Source: Cyanobacteria bacterium TMED177
GTDB taxonomy: Bacteria; Cyanobacteriota; Cyanobacteriia; PCC-6307; Cyanobiaceae
Length of the DNA: 5,687 bases
Assembly: GCA_002170825.1 (NCBI GenBank)
Contig: NHIA01000053.1
Location: forward strand, 24,782-30,468
Reading direction: 5' to 3'
Under the pieces are notes generated by a model. It did no database searches. It was not told the origin of the DNA and saw only the letters and a list, made by a program, of their open reading frames with translations. The translations under genes were made by a program, and so were the position numbers. This document shows, piece by piece, positions 1-5,687 of this stretch; within the stretch, counting starts at the first letter, position 1; every line of letters begins with the position of its first letter.

Positions 1-864
1 GGGGAACTGGCTGTAGAGCGGGTCCAGGCGAGCCACCAGGAACACACCCGCAGCCACCATCGTGGCGGCATGAATCAGGGCTGAGATCGGGGTCGGACCC
101 TCCATGGCATCGGGGAGCCACACATGAAGGGGGAACTGGGCGGACTTGGCCATGGGCCCCATGAACACCAGCAGGCAGAGCAGCAGGGCAGCCCAGGGGG
201 CAACGGTGCCAGCGCTCAGGCCCTGGCTGAGACCATCGGCAATGCCTTGGAAATCGAAGCTGCCGGTGGCCCAGAACAGACCGAGGATGCCAAGCAAAAG
301 GCCAAAGTCTCCGACCCGGTTCACCACGAAGGCCTTTTGGGCCGCATGGGCGGCTCCCTCGCGGTCGTACCAGAAGCCAACCAGCAAGTAGGAACACATG
401 CCCACCAGCTCCCAGAACACGTAGATCTCGAGGAGATTCGGGCTGATGATCAGCCCCAGCATCGAGCTGCTGAACAGCGCCAGATACGTGAAGAAGCGGA
501 CGTAGCCCTTGTCGTGGGCCATGTAGCCGTGGGAATACACCATCACCAGCAGGGCAATGGTGGTCACCAGGGAGAGCATGACGGCGGCCAGGGGATCCAC
601 CACGAATCCCATCGGCAGGCTGAACGTGCCGGCACTGGCCCAAATGAACAGGTGTTCAACCGGCGGTTGCCCCGCCAGCTGACCCGCCAGGATTGCGTAA
701 CTCATCACCGCTGCGGCGCCGACACAACTGATCAGCAGCAGGGCCACCGGCTTGCGCAGACGGTTGACGGTGCGGTTGAAGCTGATCAGGCCAAGTCCGG
801 TGATGACCGCTCCAACGAGGGGCAACACCGGGATTAACCAGGCGAGTTCCGCGGCCGAAGGCAT
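1..864 (-). CDS. ndhF: NAD(P)H-quinone oxidoreductase subunit 5 (NdhF), 5' part only
   Basis: NdhF is a large proton-pumping antiporter-like membrane subunit of the thylakoid NDH-1 complex, which passes electrons from ferredoxin to plastoquinone in cyclic flow and respiration. I translated this frame by hand: ATG at 864 down to base 1 gives 288 codons without a stop; the family is roughly 600-680 residues, so the C-terminal half lies beyond the left edge. Visible family marks are the hydrophobic N-terminus MPSAAELAWLIPVLPLVGAV, the helix with WELVG (residues 151-155, conserved Glu152) and the GPMAKSAQFPLHVWLPDAM stretch (236-254, Lys240), followed by GPTPISALIHAATMVAAGV (256-274). Glu152, Lys240 and His265 match the charged proton-path residues of E. 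coli NuoL by motif. It follows the Z-ISO gene by 34 bases on the same strand, so co-transcription is plausible. Whether it is the NdhF1 (NDH-1L) or a CO2-uptake-type paralog cannot be settled from half the protein; NdhF1 is more likely. The family call is firm. Confidence 0.93.
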   Translation of the reverse strand, partial: MPSAAELAWLIPVLPLVGAVITGLGLISFNRTVNRLRKPVALLLISCVGAAAVMSYAILAGQLAGQPPVEHLFIWASAGTFSLPMGFVVDPLAAVMLSLVTTIALLVMVYSHGYMAHDKGYVRFFTYLALFSSSMLGLIISPNLLEIYVFWELVGMCSYLLVGFWYDREGAAHAAQKAFVVNRVGDFGLLLGILGLFWATGSFDFQGIADGLSQGLSAGTVAPWAALLLCLLVFMGPMAKSAQFPLHVWLPDAMEGPTPISALIHAATMVAAGVFLVARLDPLYSQFP

Positions 865-898
865 CCGCTTTCAACATGTTGCGCCGAGTGTAGGCAGC
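865..898 (-). other. Short spacer between Z-ISO and ndhF, same strand
   Basis: Only 34 bases separate the Z-ISO stop from the ndhF start. I see no T-tract hairpin that would terminate transcription and no convincing promoter, which supports read-through from the Z-ISO gene into ndhF. An out-of-frame ATG at 875-877 lies 13 bases upstream of the chosen ndhF start; its frame gives a non-NdhF peptide, so it was not used. Confidence 0.45.
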
Positions 899-1642
899 TC
901 AGCCCAGCAGGCTCTCCAGTGCTGAGTTGCGCACCATTGCCGCGGCCGTGCCGATGAAGTGGTGGGCCCACCAGAAGATGCCGACGGCGATGACGATGCC
1001 GAGTTGCGCCGGGCGGAGGAATTCACGCCAAGCGAGCTGCTGTCGACCATCGATCACCGCGAGGAAAGGGACAACCGACGTGTGGGCTTTGAGCTCCTCG
1101 AAGGCGTCGCCGAATCGAGCCCTCAGGCGACGGTCCCCATGCCAGACCGCAAACAGGTGGTGCCCGATCAGTCCGATGCAGGTCACCAGCATGAAGCTGC
1201 TGCCGATCCACAGCGCATGGGTGACACACCAGAGGATCTGACCAATGGCCTGGGGGTGGCGTGAGATCCGGATGATCCCAGTGGCATAGAGGCGAACCTG
1301 TGGTTTGAGCACCGCCGGGATCTCCAGCAGGTTGTAGGTGGCTGGGTAGAGAAACAGAAAGCTGATGGCGGTGCCGATCCACACCAGCGGAACCATGCCC
1401 GGAACGCCCTGGAGGTTCCACAGGCGGATGCCGTCGTAACGGTGTGCCAGAAACCACCCGATCACCACCACGGCAGAAGGAATGCTGGCTGCAGCGAACA
1501 CCAGCCGCCAGGCCCGCGGACCGATCACGGCTTCAGCCCTGGTGCGCAGGGCAGCCCCGCCGCTGTGGATCACGGCAAACAACACAAGCAGCACCAGCAT
1601 CACAAGGCTGCTCTGGTGAGATGTGGGCATCGGTGCCGGCAT
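899..1642 (-). CDS. NnrU-like membrane protein, probable 15-cis-zeta-carotene isomerase (Z-ISO)
   Basis: This 247-residue protein would usually be annotated as NnrU family, but its motifs read as plant-type Z-ISO, a haem-containing thylakoid/plastid membrane enzyme that isomerises the 15-cis bond of 9,15,9'-tri-cis-zeta-carotene. Diagnostic stretches as I remember them from plant Z-ISO are HSG (26-28), HRYDG then LWNLQGVPGM (67-83), YPATYNLLE (99-107), GIIRISRHPQ (122-131), HALWIG (142-147), HHLFAVWHGDRR (161-172) and SVVPFLAVIDGRQ (189-201). Six or so hydrophobic segments are visible, near 12-28, 45-66, 83-103, 133-155 and 212-232. His26 and His142 are 116 residues apart, the same spacing as the two histidines proposed as haem ligands in maize Z-ISO (recalled, not checked). 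ATG 1642 is the first possible start after an in-frame stop at 1679-1681. Context supports the call: crtP and crtB are 2-3 kb away. Alternative: an NnrU paralog of other function. Confidence 0.82.
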   Translation of the reverse strand: MPAPMPTSHQSSLVMLVLLVLFAVIHSGGAALRTRAEAVIGPRAWRLVFAAASIPSAVVVIGWFLAHRYDGIRLWNLQGVPGMVPLVWIGTAISFLFLYPATYNLLEIPAVLKPQVRLYATGIIRISRHPQAIGQILWCVTHALWIGSSFMLVTCIGLIGHHLFAVWHGDRRLRARFGDAFEELKAHTSVVPFLAVIDGRQQLAWREFLRPAQLGIVIAVGIFWWAHHFIGTAAAMVRNSALESLLG

Positions 1643-1708
1643 GAAGGCATGTGATTCTGGCGGTCGGCAGCGGCAGATCTAGATTTCTGGCTCCGTGTCT
1701 GGGTTGCG
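1643..1708. promoter_or_regulatory. Divergent intergenic region between Z-ISO and rbcR
   Basis: These 66 bases must hold the start signals of both divergently read genes, unless promoters sit inside the neighbouring coding regions. The clearest structure is the perfect 8-base palindrome ATCTAGAT at 1677-1684, inside a wider imperfect dyad CAGA (1674-1677) and TCTG (1686-1689). LysR-type regulators commonly bind dyads in such divergent spacers, often with a T-N11-A core, to control themselves and the neighbour. No good -10/-35 pair or Shine-Dalgarno could be assigned, so the regulatory role is inferred from position. Confidence 0.4.
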
Positions 1709-2698
1709 GTGGCCGATCTGCCGTTCACGCTGGATCAGCTGCGCATCCTGCGGGCCATCGTCAGTGAGGGAAGTTTCAAGAAAGCGGCCGACAGCCTCTA
1801 CGTCACCCAGCCCGCTGTCAGCCTCCAGATCCAGAACCTCGAGAAGCAGCTGGAGGTCTCCCTGTTCGATCGTGGTGGTCGCAAGGCGCAGCTCACGGAA
1901 GCCGGCCATCTGCTGCTCAGCTACTGCGATCGGATCCTGAGTCAGTGCCATGAGGCCTGCCGGGCCCTGGATGATCTGCACAACCTCAAAGGTGGATCGC
2001 TGATCGTCGGGGCGAGTCAGACGACGGGCACCTATCTGATGCCGCGGATGATCGGTTTGTTCCGCCAGAAATATCCGGATGTGGCGGTGCAGCTTCAAGT
2101 CCACAGCACTCGGCGCACCGGTTGGAGCGTTGCCAATGGTCAGGTCGACCTCGCCATCATTGGCGGCGAACTGCCGCAGGAGCTGAACGATTTGCTCCAG
2201 GTGGTGCCCTACGCCAGTGATGAACTGGCCCTTGTGTTGCCGGTGAAACACCCGCTTGCCCGGTTGGCGGAACTCACCAAAGAGGACCTGTATCGCTTGG
2301 GCTTCGTCTGCCTCGATGCCCAGTCCACCACGCGAAAGATGGTGGACCAGCTTTTGGCGCGTTCCGGGCTCGACGTGCAGCGTCTGCGCATTGAAATGGA
2401 ACTCAATTCTCTCGAGGCGATTAAAAATGCGGTCCAAGCCGGGCTTGGGGCGGCCTTTGTTCCTGTGGTGTCGATTGAGCGGGAGCTGGCTGCTGGCACG
2501 ATTCATCGGCCCGTGGTGGCGGACCTCCAGGTGCGCCGGCAACTGAAGCTGATCACGCACCCCGCCCGGTACAGCTCGAGGGCGTCAGCAGCTTTCCGTC
2601 AGGACGTGTTGCCCGTTTTCGCCAGTGCGGACAGCCCCTTGCGCCAGCCAAAACAGCCCCAGCCGAAACTGTCCCAGCCCCGCCAGGATCAGAACTGA
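1709..2698 (+). CDS. rbcR: LysR-type transcriptional regulator, RbcR (CbbR-like)
   Basis: RbcR is the cyanobacterial/plastid (Ycf30) member of the CbbR group, a cytoplasmic DNA-binding tetramer that activates Rubisco and related carbon-fixation genes in response to metabolites. The 329-residue product has an N-terminal winged helix-turn-helix (about 6-65; [20 protein letters not shown] then [16 protein letters not shown] at 33-48 and [15 protein letters not shown] at 52-66), a linker helix, and a periplasmic-binding-like effector domain (about 97-300) with the conserved [16 protein letters not shown] (101-116) and [14 protein letters not shown] (141-154). The start is GTG at 1709-1711: between an in-frame stop at 1652-1654 and this codon there is no other start, and the resulting [12 protein letters not shown] matches the family N-terminus as I remember it. 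The last 20 residues form a Gln/Pro-rich tail beyond the usual fold. The gene is divergent from Z-ISO-ndhF and its stop overlaps the convergent DUF3172 gene. Confidence 0.93.
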   Translation: MADLPFTLDQLRILRAIVSEGSFKKAADSLYVTQPAVSLQIQNLEKQLEVSLFDRGGRKAQLTEAGHLLLSYCDRILSQCHEACRALDDLHNLKGGSLIVGASQTTGTYLMPRMIGLFRQKYPDVAVQLQVHSTRRTGWSVANGQVDLAIIGGELPQELNDLLQVVPYASDELALVLPVKHPLARLAELTKEDLYRLGFVCLDAQSTTRKMVDQLLARSGLDVQRLRIEMELNSLEAIKNAVQAGLGAAFVPVVSIERELAAGTIHRPVVADLQVRRQLKLITHPARYSSRASAAFRQDVLPVFASADSPLRQPKQPQPKLSQPRQDQN

Positions 2699-3312
2699 TC
2701 CGCTTCCGGGTTGATTCCGACCGTGTCGTCCGCCACGCCTTTGGTCAGAAAACGGTTCTGGCTGATGTCCGTTTGGTACACACATCGAACGATCGGTTTG
2801 TCCCGAACGGAACCGATGTAGGCGAAGGTGTTCATCCGTTGCTTGCATTCCCGCTCTTGGCTGGCGGTGATGGCGCCTTCCTTGCGCAGCACGGACCAGT
2901 TCTCACGACGGATCACGCAACCGGGTTGCAGGGTTGGTTGCGTGACGAAACTGCTGGATGGGTTGAGCGTCGTGTACATCTCGATGTCCATCACAAAAGC
3001 GCTGGCTCCCCACTGGCGGCAGAACTCCGGATCCGGAACAGCCATGTCCAGCTGCTGTGAGCTGGCGATGTTGCCCTGATCGCCCTGGGTGGTGCTGGTG
3101 ACGGCGCTGCCGATGCCGATGCCGACGATCAGAACACCGGCCAACACCGCTGCGGTGAGGGTGTTGAACGGCATCGGCCCTCCACCACCGGGCGGTGGCG
3201 GAGCGGTTGGCCGGTCGTACCCCCCACGCCCCCGGGCTGATCGCTCGGGTCTGTCGAAGCGGCTATCCGGTCCGCGACCGCGGGGCTCACGGTCATAGCG
3301 GGAAGGCGTCAC
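2689..3312 (-). CDS. DUF3172 family single-pass membrane protein, cyanobacterial, function unknown
   Basis: The 207-residue product has three parts. Residues 1-46 are Arg/Gly/Asp/Pro-rich and probably disordered, ending in PPPP-GGGG. A single hydrophobic segment spans about 51-71, with the strongly basic side before it, suggesting the N-terminus stays in the cytoplasm. Residues 90-207 form a soluble domain with [17 protein letters not shown] (93-109), a [12 protein letters not shown] stretch (115-126), [10 protein letters not shown] (130-139) and CKQRMNTF (156-163), which I recognise as DUF3172, a cyanobacterial family without assigned function. Four cysteines (98, 132, 156, 177) would face the lumen or periplasm and could form disulfides (inference). 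The start is GTG at 3312-3310, overlapping the ndhM stop in a GTGA tetranucleotide, so translation is probably coupled to ndhM. A Met at residue 47 is an alternative start but would remove the basic tail and sit right at the membrane segment. Its stop overlaps the rbcR stop on the opposite strand. Confidence 0.85.
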   Translation of the reverse strand: MTPSRYDREPRGRGPDSRFDRPERSARGRGGYDRPTAPPPPGGGGPMPFNTLTAAVLAGVLIVGIGIGSAVTSTTQGDQGNIASSQQLDMAVPDPEFCRQWGASAFVMDIEMYTTLNPSSSFVTQPTLQPGCVIRRENWSVLRKEGAITASQERECKQRMNTFAYIGSVRDKPIVRCVYQTDISQNRFLTKGVADDTVGINPEADQF

Positions 3313-3656
3313 AGCAGTTCAGGTGTACGGGGAAGTCCCATCGAAAAATTCTGAACGCGGCCATCAGGGTTGTAGCTGAGCTCTCCGGCCTGGAGCAGCT
3401 GGCGGATGAAACCCTCCAGATCCGTGCCGATGCGACGCAGGTTGTAATCGCTCAGTTCACCACCGGCTGAACCATCAACCAGCTGCTGGAACCGCTGCTG
3501 CACCTTGTTGACGGCTGCGTCAGGCCAGAGGAACTCGTTGTCAGGGTCCAGGTCGAGCGTCAGCTCGTCGGCTGATGGAACCAGATCCTCGTTCTCCAAC
3601 CGGGCCGTGAACAGACGCACATGGCGGGTGGTGCACTTCAGCAGGGTGTCAGCCAT
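3309..3656 (-). CDS. ndhM: NAD(P)H-quinone oxidoreductase subunit M (NdhM)
   Basis: NdhM is a small peripheral subunit, found only in the oxygenic-phototroph form of NDH-1, that sits on the cytoplasmic (stromal) arm and helps stabilise it near the ferredoxin/quinone side. The product is 115 residues, the usual cyanobacterial length, soluble and without a signal peptide or membrane span. Recognisable family stretches are [20 protein letters not shown] (1-20), [13 protein letters not shown] (34-46) and the C-terminal [17 protein letters not shown] (99-115). ATG at 3656-3654 gives the expected N-terminus. It is the first gene of a minus-strand pair: its TGA shares four bases with the GTG start of the DUF3172 gene. 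A second NDH-1 gene, ndhF, is in the same window but in a separate transcription unit. Confidence 0.93.
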   Translation of the reverse strand: MADTLLKCTTRHVRLFTARLENEDLVPSADELTLDLDPDNEFLWPDAAVNKVQQRFQQLVDGSAGGELSDYNLRRIGTDLEGFIRQLLQAGELSYNPDGRVQNFSMGLPRTPELL

Positions 3657-5163
<1,507 letters not shown>

Positions 5164-5166
5164 GTG

Positions 5167-5687
5167 ATGCCTCTCGCAGCCCCGGATCTCGACGCAGCCT
5201 TCGAGGCCTGTCGTCGGGAAACCGCCGAGTGGGCCAAAACGTTCTATCTGGGCACCCTGCTGCTCCCCCCTGAGAAGCGTCGTGCCATCTGGGCCATCTA
5301 CGTGTGGTGTCGTCGGACCGATGAGCTGATGGACAGTCCAGAGGCTCAGGCCCGTCCTGTGGAGGAGCTGGCCGAACGGCTGGACCGCTGGGAGGACAAG
5401 ACCCGTGCCCTCTTTAAGGGCGGCGTGGAGGACGATCTCGATGCCGTGATGGTGGACACGCTTGAACGCTTCCCGCAGGACATCCAGCCCTACCTGGACA
5501 TGATCGACGGTCAGCGCATGGATCTCACGTGGACCCGCTACCCCCGTTTCGAGGATCTGAAGCTCTATTGCTACAGGGTTGCCGGAACCGTTGGCTTGAT
5601 GACCCAGGGGGTCATGGGTGTTGATGGTGCCTACACCTCAGCTCCCTGGAGTGACAGGCCTGATACCTCCGACGCGGCGGTGGCCCT
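5167..5687 (+). CDS. crtB: 15-cis-phytoene synthase (CrtB/PSY), 5' part only
   Basis: CrtB condenses two geranylgeranyl diphosphates to 15-cis-phytoene, the first committed step of carotenoid synthesis, and is membrane-associated. By hand translation the frame is open from ATG 5167 to the right edge: 173 complete codons of roughly 300 expected. It shows KTFYLGTLLLPPEKRRAIWA (24-43), the first Asp-rich Mg-diphosphate motif in RRTDELMD (49-56, Asp52 and Asp56), DMIDGQRMDL (111-120) and the signature YCYRVAGTVG (134-143). The second Asp-rich motif lies beyond the window. GTG at 5164-5166, directly after the crtP stop, is in the same frame and could also be the start; ATG 5167 is preferred as the stronger codon, and the difference is one residue. 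No clear Shine-Dalgarno precedes it, so translation likely depends on ribosomes ending crtP. Confidence 0.95.
   Translation, partial: MPLAAPDLDAAFEACRRETAEWAKTFYLGTLLLPPEKRRAIWAIYVWCRRTDELMDSPEAQARPVEELAERLDRWEDKTRALFKGGVEDDLDAVMVDTLERFPQDIQPYLDMIDGQRMDLTWTRYPRFEDLKLYCYRVAGTVGLMTQGVMGVDGAYTSAPWSDRPDTSDAAVA

Noticed and set aside
124..837. A 237-residue plus-strand open frame rich in His, Gln and Gly.
   Set aside because: It lies wholly antisense to the well-supported ndhF coding region, shows no recognisable domain, and its composition (HHHQQGNGGHQGEH and similar) is what reverse-reading of a hydrophobic membrane gene in GC-rich DNA produces.
656..877. A 73-residue minus-strand frame starting at the ATG at 875-877, just upstream of ndhF.
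   Set aside because: It is out of frame with ndhF and yields a low-complexity, non-NdhF peptide; the ATG at 864 gives the proper NdhF N-terminus.
1679..2560. A 293-residue minus-strand open frame.
   Set aside because: It is a mirror of rbcR, whose frame is a clear LysR family member; the antisense product is rich in His/Gln/Arg with no domain I recognise. Long shadow frames are common opposite GC-rich genes.
2640..2760. A bidirectional terminator between rbcR and the DUF3172 gene.
   Set aside because: The genes overlap and I found no hairpin followed by a T-run in either direction.
3185..3198. GC-rich inverted repeat CCACCG-GG-CGGTGG as a possible terminator or operator.
   Set aside because: It falls inside the DUF3172 coding region, where codons for the PPPP-GGGG stretch explain it, and has no T-tract and too short a loop.

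Overview
The window looks like a piece of the chromosome of a high-GC marine picocyanobacterium, most likely a Synechococcus of the marine (alpha-cyanobacterial) group. This rests on the combination of a cyanobacterial NDH-1 antenna-type gene set (ndhF, ndhM), a RbcR-type LysR regulator, a cyanobacteria-specific DUF3172 protein, and plant-type phytoene desaturase plus phytoene synthase, packed with very short spacers. The assignment comes from recognising protein families and gene order from memory; no search was run.

Layout from left to right. (1) 1-864, minus strand: the first 288 codons of ndhF, cut by the left edge. (2) 899-1642, minus: a seven-histidine-rich-motif membrane protein usually labelled NnrU, which here reads as 15-cis-zeta-carotene isomerase (Z-ISO); it lies 34 bases upstream of ndhF on the same strand. 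(3) A 66-base divergent spacer. (4) 1709-2698, plus: rbcR, a LysR-type regulator starting at GTG. (5) 2689-3312, minus: a single-pass membrane protein of the DUF3172 family that overlaps the rbcR stop tail-to-tail by 10 bases and overlaps the end of ndhM by 4 bases. (6) 3309-3656, minus: ndhM. (7) An 88-base divergent spacer. (8) 3745-5163, plus: crtP/pds, phytoene desaturase. (9) 5167 to the right edge, plus: crtB/psy, phytoene synthase, first 173 codons, separated from crtP only by the stop codon and one GTG codon.

How the genes fit together. CrtB makes 15-cis-phytoene, CrtP desaturates it to 9,15,9'-tri-cis-zeta-carotene, and Z-ISO would isomerise the central 15-cis bond so that zeta-carotene desaturase can continue; three consecutive steps of the poly-cis carotenoid route are therefore within 5 kb. 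NdhF and NdhM belong to the thylakoid NDH-1 complex (cyclic electron flow and respiration). RbcR is the expected regulator of Rubisco and carbon fixation genes. All are linked to thylakoid electron transport, and plastoquinone connects the desaturase to NDH-1.

No RNA gene, mobile element, CRISPR array or clear intrinsic terminator was seen. There is no gene-free stretch over 88 bases. The window is mostly conserved core genome; the points most worth a second look are the Z-ISO reassignment, the DUF3172 gene translationally coupled to ndhM, and the divergent rbcR/Z-ISO arrangement.
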